Assembly (NCBI GenBank): GCA_014859105.1
Contig: JACUUX010000004.1
Location: 1 to 64,000, forward strand
Direction of reading: 5' to 3'
Source: Nitrospirota bacterium
GTDB lineage: Bacteria > Nitrospirota > Thermodesulfovibrionia > Thermodesulfovibrionales > SM23-35
Length of the DNA stretch: 64,000 nucleotides
How positions within the stretch are numbered: the first letter of the stretch is position 1; each line of letters opens with the position of its first letter. Below the pieces are notes generated by a model, which was not told the origin of the DNA, did no database searches, and worked only from the letters and a program-made list of their open reading frames with translations. A program made the position numbers and the translations under genes. This document shows, one piece after another, positions 8,308 to 19,055 of the stretch.

Positions 8308-9525
8308 ATGAAAATCTCATCAGATAGTTTAGATAACAGGATACTGAAAGACAGATATAATTCAATTATATTCGAAAAAGGTAAGGACAGAGAAGTATAT
8401 CTAGTAGGCGGTTATATTCGTGATATCTTTAGGGGAATATATTCTAAAGACAGGGATTTTTTAGTTGATAAAGACATGGAAGAATTTGTTAAAAAAATAA
8501 ATGAGATTTTTAGAGGTACAATTGTTTTTTTCAAGAAAGGAAACTTGAGGAGAATCGTTTTAAAAAATGGAATAACATTTGACTTCTCAACGCGGTTGGG
8601 AACATTACATGAAGATCTGTCAAAAAGAGACTTTACTATTAATTCCATTGCATGGTCGCCTGTAAAAGGAATTATAGACCAATATAATGGGTTGAAAGAC
8701 ATAGAAAAAAGGATAATAAAATGTATTTCAATCGAAAATTTAAAATCCGATCCTTTAAGGATTATCAGGGCTTATAGGTTTGCAGCAGAACTTAATGGTT
8801 CTATTGAGATAAAAACCAGAAATGCATTGAAAATATTAAGTAAAAACTTAAAGACAATTGCTTCTGAAAGAATCACTTTAGAGTTTTTTAATTTATTAAA
8901 CCAAAATTGTTCATCAAGGTACCTAAAAATGGCTCTTTCGGATGGGGTGCTAAATGAACTTTTTTTGTTTAATTATAATGAATTAGAAAGAAATATTAGA
9001 GTAATTTATAATCTTGAAGGGAAGATCTTTAACAGTCTACCTTGTATCTTTAAAGTTATACTTAATAGATTATTTTCTCAAAACATTACATATAAAGGAT
9101 TAATATGTTTAGAAGCATTGTATAAAAATGATTATAAAAAGTTAAATGAAAAGATATTAATGAGCAACGCTATAAGAAAACATATAAAACTCTCTCACGA
9201 AGGCATTGAGAAAATAAAAAAATACAAAAGAAACCTCGAAAGAAATTTATTCGATATTTTTATGAAATCACAGGATGCATCAGTTGACGCTTTAATACTG
9301 GAGGGGAGAATGGAGTTTCTAAAAGATTATGAGAGATTTAAAAAGATCCGGAAGAAAGGAATCTTAAGTTCTGAAGAAATAATAAAAACTACGGGCATTA
9401 AAGCTGGCCCAGAACTTGGGCAAATAATTCTGGAACTAAAAAAAGCACAATTCGACGGGAGAGTGAAGACGAAAAAACAGGGCATGAAATTTGTGAAAGA
9501 GATTTATAAAACATACATAATTTAA
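8308..9525 (+). CDS. CCA tRNA nucleotidyltransferase / poly(A) polymerase family
   Basis: The 405-residue class II nucleotidyltransferase carries LVGGYIRD at 32-39 and the catalytic carboxylates in KDRDF (48-51). The RRDFTINSIAW-like segment is present as KRDFTINSIAW, and the DPLRIIRAYRFAAEL motif marks the nucleotide-recognition region. The enzyme would add or repair CCA at tRNA 3' ends, or add A tails. There is no HD domain, so it may be one partner of a split A-adding and CC-adding pair, which is common in deep-branching bacteria. It stands alone between the tRNA-Gly gene and the convergent mtaB. Which nucleotides it adds cannot be decided by eye. Confidence 0.9.
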   Translation: MKISSDSLDNRILKDRYNSIIFEKGKDREVYLVGGYIRDIFRGIYSKDRDFLVDKDMEEFVKKINEIFRGTIVFFKKGNLRRIVLKNGITFDFSTRLGTLHEDLSKRDFTINSIAWSPVKGIIDQYNGLKDIEKRIIKCISIENLKSDPLRIIRAYRFAAELNGSIEIKTRNALKILSKNLKTIASERITLEFFNLLNQNCSSRYLKMALSDGVLNELFLFNYNELERNIRVIYNLEGKIFNSLPCIFKVILNRLFSQNITYKGLICLEALYKNDYKKLNEKILMSNAIRKHIKLSHEGIEKIKKYKRNLERNLFDIFMKSQDASVDALILEGRMEFLKDYERFKKIRKKGILSSEEIIKTTGIKAGPELGQIILELKKAQFDGRVKTKKQGMKFVKEIYKTYII

Positions 9526-9679
9526 CATAATATATCTTATCGGACATATAATATTAACATGCCTTGTTGATAAACTGTTATTAAATCTGTTCAGAAATTG
9601 GTTCTTAGGTTGAAAATTATAGCTTCAAACGTCTTTGATTAGGTTTTAGGCAGACATATAAATCTATTATTTCAATGAG

Positions 9680-10918
9680 TTATAAGAACTCTAAGGGATA
9701 TCCTTTTAATATATCTTCCTCTATACCGCTAACCCTAATATTTACATATGATTTCGGGAGGTATTTTTTGGAATCAATCCTTACTTTAAGGTAATTACCC
9801 GATGTACCGAGCATTGTTTTATCATCATTGTGCTTTTCTATAATAATATCAAGTATCTTATTTAACTGGGATGAGATGTATGCCTTTTTTTTCCTGATAT
9901 TTAGTGCTTTCATCTCATTTACCCTTTCTCTTTTTACTGGAAAACTATTTTGCACGGGCATTTGAGAAGCAACAGTACCTTGCCTCGATGAGAAGGAAAA
10001 GATGTGCATGTAAGAAATGGGTGCTGATTCTATGAGATTTCTTGTATTTAAAAACTCTTTTTGCCCTTCACCTGGAAATCCTACGATTATGTCTGTTCCA
10101 ATGGCTATATTCGGTATTTTTTTGCTGATATTATCTAAAACTTTAAGGTAATCTTTTGTAGTATATTTCCTATTCATTAATTTTAAAATTGTATCGTCGC
10201 CGCTCTGTAAAGGAATGTGTATATGTTTACATATCCTTTGCTCCTGCAGTAGCCCTATTAGCTCACTATCTATTTCTCTAACTTCTATAGAGCTAAGTCT
10301 CATCCTTTTAATTTTTGTTTCTTTTAATAATGTTTTAATGAGATATGAAAGTTTTGTCTTAGGTTTTAAATCATAGCCATATAAACCGAGATGAATTCCT
10401 GTAAGAACTATCTCGTTATATCCAGATGATTCAAATCCGTTAACCTGCTGGACTATATCCGAAATATGTGTACTTCGTGATTTTCCACGGGCAAGGGGTA
10501 TAATACAGTAGCTGCAAGAGAAATTGCACCCGTCCTGAACTTTCACATAAGGTCTAGACCTGCATGAAAAATTGAATGTAATACTTTCATTGCAATTAGA
10601 TAATACATTGATAATATTATATTTATGCAAATTATTAATTATACACTCGACCCCTTTGATTTTTTTAATCTCATCAGGTCTAAGCTGTGCATAACAGCCG
10701 GTTGCTATTACCCTGGCACCTGACTTAACAGCCCTTCTTATCAATTGGCGAGACCTGTAATCACTCTTCGAAGTTACAGAACAGGTATTTATAACACAAT
10801 AATCCGGATGTTCAGACAAACTTACTATTTGATGACCGTTTCTAATAAGATTTCCTTCAATGATAGTGCTTTCTGACTGGTTTACTTTACAGCCAAGTGT
10901 TAAAATCGAGACTTTCAT
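9680..10918 (-). CDS. mtaB: tRNA (t6A37) methylthiotransferase MtaB
   Basis: This 412-residue radical-SAM methylthiotransferase converts t6A37 to ms2t6A37 in tRNAs reading ANN codons. The N-terminal UPF0004 domain supplies the auxiliary cluster cysteines (LGCKVNQ, NTCSV and TGCYAQ). The radical-SAM cysteines are in CNFSCSYC. A C-terminal TRAM-like domain follows. The LGCKVNQSES opening distinguishes MtaB from MiaB (FGCQMN) and RimO. It lies 3 bases downstream of miaB in a two-gene minus-strand operon. The 155-base gap to the convergent CCA-adding gene contains no recognisable gene. Confidence 0.93.
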   Translation of the reverse strand: MKVSILTLGCKVNQSESTIIEGNLIRNGHQIVSLSEHPDYCVINTCSVTSKSDYRSRQLIRRAVKSGARVIATGCYAQLRPDEIKKIKGVECIINNLHKYNIINVLSNCNESITFNFSCRSRPYVKVQDGCNFSCSYCIIPLARGKSRSTHISDIVQQVNGFESSGYNEIVLTGIHLGLYGYDLKPKTKLSYLIKTLLKETKIKRMRLSSIEVREIDSELIGLLQEQRICKHIHIPLQSGDDTILKLMNRKYTTKDYLKVLDNISKKIPNIAIGTDIIVGFPGEGQKEFLNTRNLIESAPISYMHIFSFSSRQGTVASQMPVQNSFPVKRERVNEMKALNIRKKKAYISSQLNKILDIIIEKHNDDKTMLGTSGNYLKVRIDSKKYLPKSYVNIRVSGIEEDILKGYPLEFL

Positions 10919-10921
10919 TTA

Positions 10922-12211
10922 TTATACAGGTTTACCTTTGAGTGAATGCTTTCTGCCGAGTATTATCTCAACATTTATTAATTTTCCAATACAAGAATCG
11001 CGTTTGGGAATATTAACTATCTTATTAGTCCTTGTGCGTCCAGTAAGTTTACTGCTATCAGTCTTGCTTTCTCCCTCAACGAGTATTTCATGGACGGTAC
11101 CTTCGAGAGATTTGTTTATTCTTTCTGTAATATTATCCTGGATTCTCAATATTTCTTTGAGTCTCTCGGATTTTATGTTTTCAGGCACCTGATTTTCCAT
11201 TCCTGCAGCCCTCGTGTATTGTCGGGGAGAAAATTTAAATGCAAATATTCCATCGAATTGTATTTCCTTCAGAGCATTCATCGTGAGTAAATGGTCTTTG
11301 TCCGTTTCACCTGGAAATCCAGCTATTATGTCAGAAGTTATTGAAATATTGAGAATTTTCTTTCGCAGGCTTGATATCTTTTCAAGATAGTCGTCATACG
11401 TATAGCCCCTGTTCATAAGTTTAAGTATATTAGACGAGCCGGACTGTAAAGGCAGATGGATATGTTCACATACTTTAGGCAAGTCAGATATCGTGTCTAT
11501 AAGTTCATCTGACAGGTCTTTCGGATGGGAAGTAACAAACCTGATTCTCTCAATCCCTTCTATTGTATCTAATTTTCTTAAAAGTCCGGAGAAATCCGTA
11601 TTACTTCTGTATGAATTTACATTCTGTCCCAACAGTGTTATTTCCTTATATCCCGTATATGCAAGGTTTATTACTTCGGATAATATATATTCACTCGGTC
11701 TCGACCTTTCAGGTCCCCTTGTGTAGGGGACAACACAATAACTGCAGTAATTATTGCATCCATAAATTATTGTAACCCATGCCTTTAACCCATCACCCCT
11801 TTCAACAGGGAGGTCTATTACAGCAATATCCGGATTATCCTCCGTAGCAATAAAAAATTTATTGTTTCTCAAAAAACCTTTTAGCATGTGTATGTTCTGA
11901 GGACCGAAAACAAAATCCACATGAGATGCTTTTTTAAAGATATTCTCTCCTTCGTGCTGGGCTATGCAGCCTGCAACTAAAATTTTTATCTCTGGTCTTT
12001 TTTTCTTGTGCGACTTAGTCCTGCCAAGTTCGCTGTAAAATTTTTGTTCTGCCTTCTGCCTTATGTTGCATGTATTGAAAATGATAAGGTCCGCTGTGCG
12101 GGGACTGTCAGTCAATAAATATCCCTCTTCTTGCAGGATTCCGCGGATTTTCTCGGAATCATGCACATTCATTTGACAACCGAAAGTTCTTATGTATACA
12201 TTCTTGTACAT
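10922..12211 (-). CDS. miaB: tRNA-2-methylthio-N6-dimethylallyladenosine synthase MiaB
   Basis: The 429-residue radical-SAM methylthiotransferase adds the ms2 group to i6A37 of tRNAs reading UNN codons. The characteristic RTFGCQMNVHDSE opening, NTCNIR, AGCIAQ and the CNNYCSYC cluster motif are all visible, followed by a TRAM domain. I chose the ATG at 12211. The open frame continues 36 codons upstream, but that extension is encoded by a REP-like palindromic repeat and a conserved MiaB would not begin there. It forms an operon with mtaB. Confidence 0.94.
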   Translation of the reverse strand: MYKNVYIRTFGCQMNVHDSEKIRGILQEEGYLLTDSPRTADLIIFNTCNIRQKAEQKFYSELGRTKSHKKKRPEIKILVAGCIAQHEGENIFKKASHVDFVFGPQNIHMLKGFLRNNKFFIATEDNPDIAVIDLPVERGDGLKAWVTIIYGCNNYCSYCVVPYTRGPERSRPSEYILSEVINLAYTGYKEITLLGQNVNSYRSNTDFSGLLRKLDTIEGIERIRFVTSHPKDLSDELIDTISDLPKVCEHIHLPLQSGSSNILKLMNRGYTYDDYLEKISSLRKKILNISITSDIIAGFPGETDKDHLLTMNALKEIQFDGIFAFKFSPRQYTRAAGMENQVPENIKSERLKEILRIQDNITERINKSLEGTVHEILVEGESKTDSSKLTGRTRTNKIVNIPKRDSCIGKLINVEIILGRKHSLKGKPV

Positions 12212-12253
12212 AATAATAAGACCATAAGTAATGTCACATTCCTGCAACCATTT

Positions 12254-12314
12254 TGTCATGCTGGCTTGTCCAGCATCTTTCTTTAAGAAGGATTCCAGAC
12301 AAGCTGGAATGACA
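12254..12314. repeat. REP-like palindromic repeat, copy 1
   Basis: A segment of about 61 bases starts TGTCATGCTGG and ends CTGGAATGACA. It carries two internal half-palindromes (GCTGGCTTGTCCAGC, and ATTCCAGACAAGCTGGAAT) around a TTCTTTAAGAAGGATTCC core. A related copy sits at 25497-25556 with the same TTCTTGAAGAAGGATTCC core. This copy lies immediately upstream of the chosen miaB start and is read through by an open frame. Confidence 0.8.
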
Positions 12315-12465
12315 TACAAGGTGACCTTTCTTATGAACTCCTCAGTAATTAAAATTTAACACGTATAATTTATTACTGGCAAGTTAACCATGATCATGAT
12401 AAGGAATAGATAAAAAACAAAACCTTTCCTTGAAATCTTGGACTCCTTAATTCTATTATAAAAAC

Positions 12466-15138
12466 ATGATTGGAACATTACTAAGTAAGGTATTTGGCAC
12501 AAAGAATGAGCGTGAGCTGAAAAGGCTATGGCCATTGGTAGAAAATATCAATTCATTAGAAAGTACCATAGCAGGTCTTTCTGACACTCAACTAAAAGAT
12601 AAGACTGTAGAATTTAGGGGAAGGATTGGAGCGGGCGTCTCACTTGAAGAAATTCTACCAGAGGCCTTTGCAGTAGTTCGTGAAGTTTCCAAACGTATAC
12701 TTAAGATGAGACATTTTGATGTCCAGATACTCGGTGGCATAGCTCTTCACGAAGGCAAAATAGCAGAAATGAAAACAGGTGAGGGGAAAACCCTTGTTGC
12801 CACCCTACCCGTCTATCTTAATGCACTTGAGGGAAGGGGAGCACACGTTGTCACGGTTAACGATTATCTTGCCAAAAGGGATACACAGTGGATGGGCCCT
12901 GTTTATAGTTTTCTTGGTTTAACAGTTGGTGTTATACAGCATGATAACTCTTTTATATATGACCCATCTTATAGGTCAGCTGATGAAAAACTGTATTTTC
13001 TCAGGCCATGTTCAAGAAAAGACGCTTATGGATCTGATATAACTTATGGCACCAACAATGAATTCGGCTTCGACTGTCTTCGGGATAATATGAAATATGA
13101 AATTTCTGATTATTGTCAGAGGGAACTGAATTATGCAATTGTTGACGAGGTTGACAGCATTCTTATCGATGAAGCGAGGACACCTCTTATTATATCAGGG
13201 CCGTCAGAAGAATCGACTGATAAGTACTACAGGATTGACAAGATCATTCCAAAACTCAAGAAAGACATAGACTTTACAATTGATGAAAAGGCAAAGACAG
13301 CCATACTCACAGAAGAAGGCAACATTAAAGTGGAAAAGCTTCTGGGTGTAGGGAATCTTTACGATCCCTCTAATATCGAGATTGTCCACCATGTTTTGCA
13401 GGCGCTCAAGGCACATACACTTTTTAAAAGAGATGTAGATTATGTTTTAAAAGACGGAGGGGTAATTATAGTTGATGAATTTACAGGAAGGCTTATGCCG
13501 GGAAGGCGCTGGTCTGACGGACTGCATCAGGCTATAGAGGCAAAAGAAGGAGTTAAGATTGAAAGCGAAAACCAAACCCTTGCAACTATAACTTTTCAGA
13601 ACTACTTCAGGATGTACAACAAACTTGCCGGCATGACAGGTACAGCCGACACTGAAGCTGAAGAATTTGCAAAGATCTATAATCTCGATGTTATTGTGAT
13701 ACCCACAAATCAACCAATGATAAGGGCTGATCATCCTGATATAGTCTATAAAACAGAAAAAGTGAAATTTAATGCCGTCATAAATGAGATAGAAGAACTT
13801 CATAAAAAAGGCCAGCCGGTTCTTGTCGGAACCATTTCAATAGAAAAGTCAGAAGTATTAAGCCATCTTCTGAGGAAAAAAGGGATTCCACACTTTGTCC
13901 TTAATGCAAAACATCATGAGATGGAAGCAGAGATTATCGTACAGGCAGGAAGGAGAGGTGCTGTAACAATAGCAACCAATATGGCAGGTAGAGGCACCGA
14001 CATAATACTGGGGGGTAATCCTGAAGGACTCGCAAAAGAATTTCTTAAAGAAAAAAAAGATTACACTGAAGAAGAATGGAAACAGGCTCTCTCGAAAGCA
14101 GAAGAAATCTGTAAGCAGGACAGGGAAAAGGTGGTTTCCGCTGGAGGGCTCCACATTCTGGGAACAGAAAGACATGAGGCAAGGAGGATAGACAATCAGC
14201 TAAGAGGCCGTTCTGGAAGGCAGGGCGACCCAGGTTCTTCAAGATTCTATCTATCACTTGAAGACGACCTTATGAGGATATTCGGTTCAGACAGAATTTC
14301 TGGTCTTATGGGCAAGTTCGGCATGGAAGAGGATATGCCTATAGAAAATAAGATGGTTACAAAAGCAATCGAGAATGCACAGAAGCGTGTTGAGGCACAT
14401 AACTTTGATATAAGGAAACATCTCCTCGAGTATGATGATGTTATGAATAAACAGAGGTCAGAAATATATTCTTTCAGAAAAGAAATACTCCAGAGCGAAA
14501 ACCTCAAAGAGAATATTTTCAGTATGATTGATGAAACAGTTGACGAATTACTGCTTATTTACTGTCCTGAAGAAAAACACCCTGAAGAATGGAACATAAA
14601 GGGCTTGAAGGATTCGGTCTTCGGAATATTATCCATTTCACCTGATATTGAACCCGTGAATCCGGATTCGTTAAGGGAAAATCTGATTTCAGTTCTAAAA
14701 GGCGCTTATGAGAAAAAAGAATCTGAAATCGGAAGCGATGTAATGAGATACCTCGAAAAAGTTATAATGCTACAGATTATTGACAATCAGTGGAAAGATC
14801 ATTTACTGGCCATGGATCACCTGAAAGAAGGCATAGGGCTCAGGGGATACGGTCAAAGGGATCCTCTTATAGAATATAAAAAAGAAGCGTTTAATGTGTT
14901 TGCTGATATGACTTCAAGAATATCAACAGAAGTTCTGAGCCGTCTCTTTAAGATACAGGTGCAGAAAAAAGAGGCTGTGAGAAGAGAACCGGTAAGACAG
15001 ATGAGATTAACATATAATAGAGGTGAAAGTTCTACAGCTGTACAAACAGTGAGGAGAGGTAAAAAAGTTGGCAGAAATGATCCCTGTCCATGCGGAAGTG
15101 GAAAGAAATATAAAAAATGTTGTGGTCTAAATGCTTAA
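12466..15138 (+). CDS. secA: Preprotein translocase ATPase SecA
   Basis: The 890-residue ATPase drives Sec-dependent export at the inner membrane. The Walker A motif MKTGEGKT, the DEAD-type [16 protein letters not shown] segment and the helicase-C GRAGRQGDPG-like stretch ([15 protein letters not shown]) are intact. The C-terminus has the zinc/SecB-binding motif [14 protein letters not shown]. Length and domain order are standard. It is the first gene of a plus-strand run with the diguanylate cyclase, whose start codon overlaps the secA stop, and the MglA-like GTPase. Confidence 0.98.
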   Translation: MIGTLLSKVFGTKNERELKRLWPLVENINSLESTIAGLSDTQLKDKTVEFRGRIGAGVSLEEILPEAFAVVREVSKRILKMRHFDVQILGGIALHEGKIAEMKTGEGKTLVATLPVYLNALEGRGAHVVTVNDYLAKRDTQWMGPVYSFLGLTVGVIQHDNSFIYDPSYRSADEKLYFLRPCSRKDAYGSDITYGTNNEFGFDCLRDNMKYEISDYCQRELNYAIVDEVDSILIDEARTPLIISGPSEESTDKYYRIDKIIPKLKKDIDFTIDEKAKTAILTEEGNIKVEKLLGVGNLYDPSNIEIVHHVLQALKAHTLFKRDVDYVLKDGGVIIVDEFTGRLMPGRRWSDGLHQAIEAKEGVKIESENQTLATITFQNYFRMYNKLAGMTGTADTEAEEFAKIYNLDVIVIPTNQPMIRADHPDIVYKTEKVKFNAVINEIEELHKKGQPVLVGTISIEKSEVLSHLLRKKGIPHFVLNAKHHEMEAEIIVQAGRRGAVTIATNMAGRGTDIILGGNPEGLAKEFLKEKKDYTEEEWKQALSKAEEICKQDREKVVSAGGLHILGTERHEARRIDNQLRGRSGRQGDPGSSRFYLSLEDDLMRIFGSDRISGLMGKFGMEEDMPIENKMVTKAIENAQKRVEAHNFDIRKHLLEYDDVMNKQRSEIYSFRKEILQSENLKENIFSMIDETVDELLLIYCPEEKHPEEWNIKGLKDSVFGILSISPDIEPVNPDSLRENLISVLKGAYEKKESEIGSDVMRYLEKVIMLQIIDNQWKDHLLAMDHLKEGIGLRGYGQRDPLIEYKKEAFNVFADMTSRISTEVLSRLFKIQVQKKEAVRREPVRQMRLTYNRGESSTAVQTVRRGKKVGRNDPCPCGSGKKYKKCCGLNA

Positions 15139-16525
15139 GATATTTCTTATAGGAAGCAGTGCATTGAGAAATGACCTCGAAGATATCTTGAGATCAAACG
15201 GATATAACATCAGCAAATTTGATTCTCTCCATAAAGCAATTACGAGCTTAAAAGAAAAAGCTGATCTCTTTATTTTAGATAAAAGACTTAGTAAGGAAAC
15301 GCGTTTCAAAGAATTTCTGAGATTAACAAAAGTCATTCCTAAAATTATTATCTCTGATACTTATTCTTTCAGGGGTTTGACTCCATGGATAAGGGAACCG
15401 TTCACTTATCCCCTTTATATGCCCGGTATCAAAGAACTTATTTATTTCGGCAACAGGCTGATCAAGGAAAAGAACATATATTTTGATAATGACAGGTTAA
15501 AACATGAATTATACCTGGCAAAACGTGAACTTAACTTTTACGAAGAGGTGAGCAAGACCCTTACCTCTTCGGTAGAATTGAAAGATGTTCTTTCAAAAAT
15601 AATGGCAAAAGTAAAAGAGATGACAAAAGCAGAGTCCTGGTCTGTTTTTTTAGTGGATCAGGAAACAGGTGAGTTGGTTTTCGAAAAAACAGACGGCAAG
15701 AAACCGAAAAAGATGCAGAAAATAAGGCTGAAGATGGGAGAAGGCATTGCAGGATGGGTTGCTCAGGAAGGTATACCTGTTGTAGTCCCCGATGTTTCAA
15801 AAGATGAACGATTTATCGGGAAGATCGACAGGGCCATACATTTCAAAACAAAATCCCTGATGTGCGTACCCATAAAGAGCAGGGGACAGGTGGTTGGAGT
15901 AATAGAGATTGTTAATAAAACTACCGGAGAACTATTTTTAAGGGAAGATCTTGATTTACTGTTAAAGCTTGTCGATCAGACAGCGATCGCTATAGAAAGA
16001 ACATCTCTTTACCAGAAGATGACCGAGCTTGCTATAACAGATGATCTAACAAAGCTCTTCAATACAAGATATCTTAATAGAACAATAGAGGTCGAAATTC
16101 AGCGATCAAGCAGATACAATACATCTGTCTCACTTATATTTATGGACATTGATCATTTCAAAAATATAAATGACCAATACGGTCATTTAGTAGGAAGTAA
16201 GGTCCTTGTAGAAATTGGCCAGCTTCTTCTAAAAAGTCTGAGAGTTGTTGACATTGTTGCAAGATATGGTGGAGATGAGTTCGTAATCGTACTTCCTCAA
16301 ACAACTCCTGATGCTGCAGCCCAGATTGCAGAAAGAATGAGAAAAGCAGTTGAGCAACATACATTTCTTAAAAAGGAGGGGTATGCTCTGAAATTAACAG
16401 CAAGCTTTGGAGTCGCTTCTCATCCTGAAAGTGCCAAATCCAAGGAGGAACTTATAAGACTTGCGGATGAGGCTATGTATAAAGTCAAATATCAGACAAG
16501 AAATGCTGTTTATGCTATAGTATAG
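15131..16525 (+). CDS. GAF-GGDEF diguanylate cyclase with degenerate receiver-like N-terminus
   Basis: The 464-residue protein is predicted to make c-di-GMP from two GTP. Residues 1-115 resemble a receiver fold but lack a convincing phosphoacceptor pattern. A coiled segment leads to a GAF domain (about 145-300; [14 protein letters not shown] and SLMCVPIKS). The GGDEF domain follows, with the active site GGDEF at 380-384 intact. An I-site RVVD lies at 371-374, exactly five residues before it, so product inhibition is expected. The ATG overlaps the secA stop by 8 bases, so the gene is translationally coupled. There is no membrane segment. The GAF ligand is unknown. Confidence 0.93.
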   Translation: MLKIFLIGSSALRNDLEDILRSNGYNISKFDSLHKAITSLKEKADLFILDKRLSKETRFKEFLRLTKVIPKIIISDTYSFRGLTPWIREPFTYPLYMPGIKELIYFGNRLIKEKNIYFDNDRLKHELYLAKRELNFYEEVSKTLTSSVELKDVLSKIMAKVKEMTKAESWSVFLVDQETGELVFEKTDGKKPKKMQKIRLKMGEGIAGWVAQEGIPVVVPDVSKDERFIGKIDRAIHFKTKSLMCVPIKSRGQVVGVIEIVNKTTGELFLREDLDLLLKLVDQTAIAIERTSLYQKMTELAITDDLTKLFNTRYLNRTIEVEIQRSSRYNTSVSLIFMDIDHFKNINDQYGHLVGSKVLVEIGQLLLKSLRVVDIVARYGGDEFVIVLPQTTPDAAAQIAERMRKAVEQHTFLKKEGYALKLTASFGVASHPESAKSKEELIRLADEAMYKVKYQTRNAVYAIV

Positions 16526-16529
16526 AAAC

Positions 16530-17573
16530 ATGGCACTTTTCAATTATGCTACAAAAGAGATTACAATTAAAATAGTCTATTATGGCCCTGGTCTTAGCGG
16601 CAAGACAACAAACCTTCAATATCTGCATTCTAAACTTAATCCTAACTCAAGAGGAAAACTGCTGTCACTCGCAACAGAGGCTGACAGAACGCTGTTCTTT
16701 GATTTTCTTCCTGTGGAACTGGGAAAGATAAATGATTTTTCAATAAGGTTCCAGCTTTATACAGTGCCGGGTCAGGTGAGATATAATGCAACGAGAAAAC
16801 TCGTTTTGAAGGGTGCCGATGCCGTTGTATTTGTTGCAGACTCTCAGCGGGAAATGAGTGATCAGAATATTGACAGCCTGAAAAATATGCAGGAGAATCT
16901 CTTAGAAAATAACATCGATCCTGATAATATCCCTGTCCTTTTTCAGTACAATAAGAGGGATTTACCAAATATATTGTCTATAGATGAATTAAACAGGGAT
17001 TTGAATGAAAATGGCAAATATGAATTCAGGGAATCAGTAGCAATAAATGGAATAGGTGTAGATGACTCATTCCGCCATATAATCAAACTTGTAATTAACG
17101 GCATAGCAAGAAAACACAATATTAGTTTCAAAGCAAACAGGGAGTTTGCCGAAGCCCTGGAAGAAAACATCCCTGAAACTGTGGAGGTTAATGAGCCTGC
17201 CACGGAAGAACCTGTGCCGGCATTCGAGACATCCAGGTATGAAACTTCAGAGACAATACCGGCAACATATGAAATACCTGATATGAATAAGGATCCCGAA
17301 AAGCCAGTTATGGAAGAAGCTTACAAGCATAAAGAGGTCGTTGTAAAAGAGGTAAGAGAAGTACCCGTCATCCCTTCAGACAAACTGGAACTTATGATTA
17401 ATGGGTTAAATGAGATATCACAAACATTAAAAGAAATAAAGAATTTATTTTCGGATATTCACTCTGAAGTCAAGGAATCAAAAAAAGAACAAAAAGAGAT
17501 GAATGTCATGCTCAGGGAAATCAGGAACAATTTTCAAAACATCAGAAGAAAGAAAAGCTGGTTCAGGTTTTAA
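16530..17573 (+). CDS. MglA-like small GTPase with C-terminal coiled-coil extension
   Basis: The 347-residue protein starts with a Ras-like MglA domain: P-loop GPGLSGKTTN near residue 18, VPGQVRY in place of the canonical DxxG, and NKRD as the G4 motif. MglA proteins set cell polarity and drive gliding or twitching in Myxococcus and relatives. They are usually about 195 residues. Here an acidic Pro/Glu-rich linker (about 200-270) and a coiled-coil-like C-terminus (about 280-347) ending in basic residues are added. The gene follows the diguanylate cyclase after 4 bases, which connects polarity control with c-di-GMP. No mglB-like gene is adjacent. Confidence 0.9.
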   Translation: MALFNYATKEITIKIVYYGPGLSGKTTNLQYLHSKLNPNSRGKLLSLATEADRTLFFDFLPVELGKINDFSIRFQLYTVPGQVRYNATRKLVLKGADAVVFVADSQREMSDQNIDSLKNMQENLLENNIDPDNIPVLFQYNKRDLPNILSIDELNRDLNENGKYEFRESVAINGIGVDDSFRHIIKLVINGIARKHNISFKANREFAEALEENIPETVEVNEPATEEPVPAFETSRYETSETIPATYEIPDMNKDPEKPVMEEAYKHKEVVVKEVREVPVIPSDKLELMINGLNEISQTLKEIKNLFSDIHSEVKESKKEQKEMNVMLREIRNNFQNIRRKKSWFRF

Positions 17574-17576
17574 TAG

Positions 17577-19055
17577 TCAAACCATTTCAAGGGTTTTTAT
17601 GAGAGCTTCTGCCTTTTTAAGTGTTTCCTTATATTCCCTTTCGGGTTCAGAATCTGCAACAATACCTGCCCCGACCTGTACGTAGGCAATATTATTTTTT
17701 ATTACGAAGGTTCTGATCACTATATTTAAATCCATGTTTCCTGAAAAGCTGATATAACCTATAGAACCGGTATAGGGACCTCTGCATACCGGTTCAAGCT
17801 CATCGATAATCTCCATGCACCTCACTTTAGGAACGCCTGTTATAGTGCCCCCGGGGAATGCAGCCTTTATTGCATCAAAACAGTCTTTACTTTCTGCAAG
17901 ATTACCCTTTATGTTTGATACTATATGTATAACATGAGAATAATCCTCGGTTATCATCAGCTCATCCACCATAACCGAGCCGTAGTCGGAAACCCTTCCG
18001 AGATCATTTCTTTCAAGGTCAATCAGCATTATGTGTTCAGCCCTTTCCTTCTCGTTCAGGAGTAATTCAGCCCGCATCAATTCATCCTCTCTGCTGTCTT
18101 TACCTCTCGGTCTTGTTCCTGCTATCGGCCTTGTGTCGATGGTTTTTTCATTAACCCTGAGTAAACGTTCAGGCGAAGAACTCACAATTTTATATCCGTC
18201 GAAATCAACATATGCTGCAAAAGGTGAAGGATTTATAGATCTCAATATCCTGTACAGCTTCCATGTACTTCTGTTAGTAATAAGTGCCGAGACTCTCTGT
18301 GATAAGTTTGCCTGAAAAATATCACCCGCTGAAATATACTCTTTCGCTCTCGTAACAATATCCATGTATTCTTGCTTTTTCATCTCGTATATAATTTCTG
18401 CATCCCTTGTTGAGTGTGGATATTGTTTGCTTTTTTCTGAATTTCGTTTTATTCTTTTGTTTATTTCATTAATCTTATACTCCGCTTCATCATATAGTTC
18501 AGACCAGTTCACACATTCATTCGCATATTTTCCTATAGAACGTTTGACACCGGGACAAACTATTATCCAGCCTTTTTTATAGATGTGATCGATGGCAATT
18601 AATTTATCTATCATTAAAAAATGTGCGTCAGGGAAGTCAAGATCATCCGCAGCATTTCTTGGCAGTGCTTCAAGGTAATGGACAAAATCATAACTGAGGA
18701 TTCCAGCAATGCCTCCCTGGAAAGGAGGAAGAAATTTAGATGGCACCTGATTATATGACTGAACAAGGTTTTTCATTATATCAAGCGGCTTATTGGTATG
18801 TATTATTTTTCTTTCTGAAGATACGATTTCTAAGATACCGTTTTTAATTTTAAATATCAGACATGGACCAAACCCTATGAAAGAGTATCCTGCAATCTTA
18901 TCCGGACCTTTTACGCTCTCAAGAAGAAAACTGTTCGGAGAGGCTAAGGCTTCATAAATCGAGCAAGGAGAAGAATATGGTATCTCTTTAAAAAGCGGGG
19001 GAATTTTACCTTTTTTAATAATCTCTAAAAATTCTTTCTTAGTTGGTAAGGTCAT
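17577..19055 (-). CDS. Anthranilate/aminodeoxychorismate synthase component I
   Basis: The 492-residue chorismate-utilising enzyme has the N-terminal regulatory-like domain and the catalytic core with [18 protein letters not shown] and [11 protein letters not shown]. The diagnostic motif is PIAGTRPRG at 310-318. Classical PabB carries PIKGT with a nucleophilic lysine, so alanine here favours anthranilate synthase (TrpE) or a lysine-independent PabB. No glutamine amidotransferase subunit or other trp gene is adjacent, so the product cannot be fixed. The start overlaps the recO 3' end by 17 bases, placing it last in the era-recO operon. Confidence 0.85.
   Translation of the reverse strand: MTLPTKKEFLEIIKKGKIPPLFKEIPYSSPCSIYEALASPNSFLLESVKGPDKIAGYSFIGFGPCLIFKIKNGILEIVSSERKIIHTNKPLDIMKNLVQSYNQVPSKFLPPFQGGIAGILSYDFVHYLEALPRNAADDLDFPDAHFLMIDKLIAIDHIYKKGWIIVCPGVKRSIGKYANECVNWSELYDEAEYKINEINKRIKRNSEKSKQYPHSTRDAEIIYEMKKQEYMDIVTRAKEYISAGDIFQANLSQRVSALITNRSTWKLYRILRSINPSPFAAYVDFDGYKIVSSSPERLLRVNEKTIDTRPIAGTRPRGKDSREDELMRAELLLNEKERAEHIMLIDLERNDLGRVSDYGSVMVDELMITEDYSHVIHIVSNIKGNLAESKDCFDAIKAAFPGGTITGVPKVRCMEIIDELEPVCRGPYTGSIGYISFSGNMDLNIVIRTFVIKNNIAYVQVGAGIVADSEPEREYKETLKKAEALIKTLEMV

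Noticed and set aside
12466-15138. Possible frameshift or second start in secA
   Set aside because: All domains from the DEAD core to the zinc motif are contiguous and the length is standard, so no anomaly remains.
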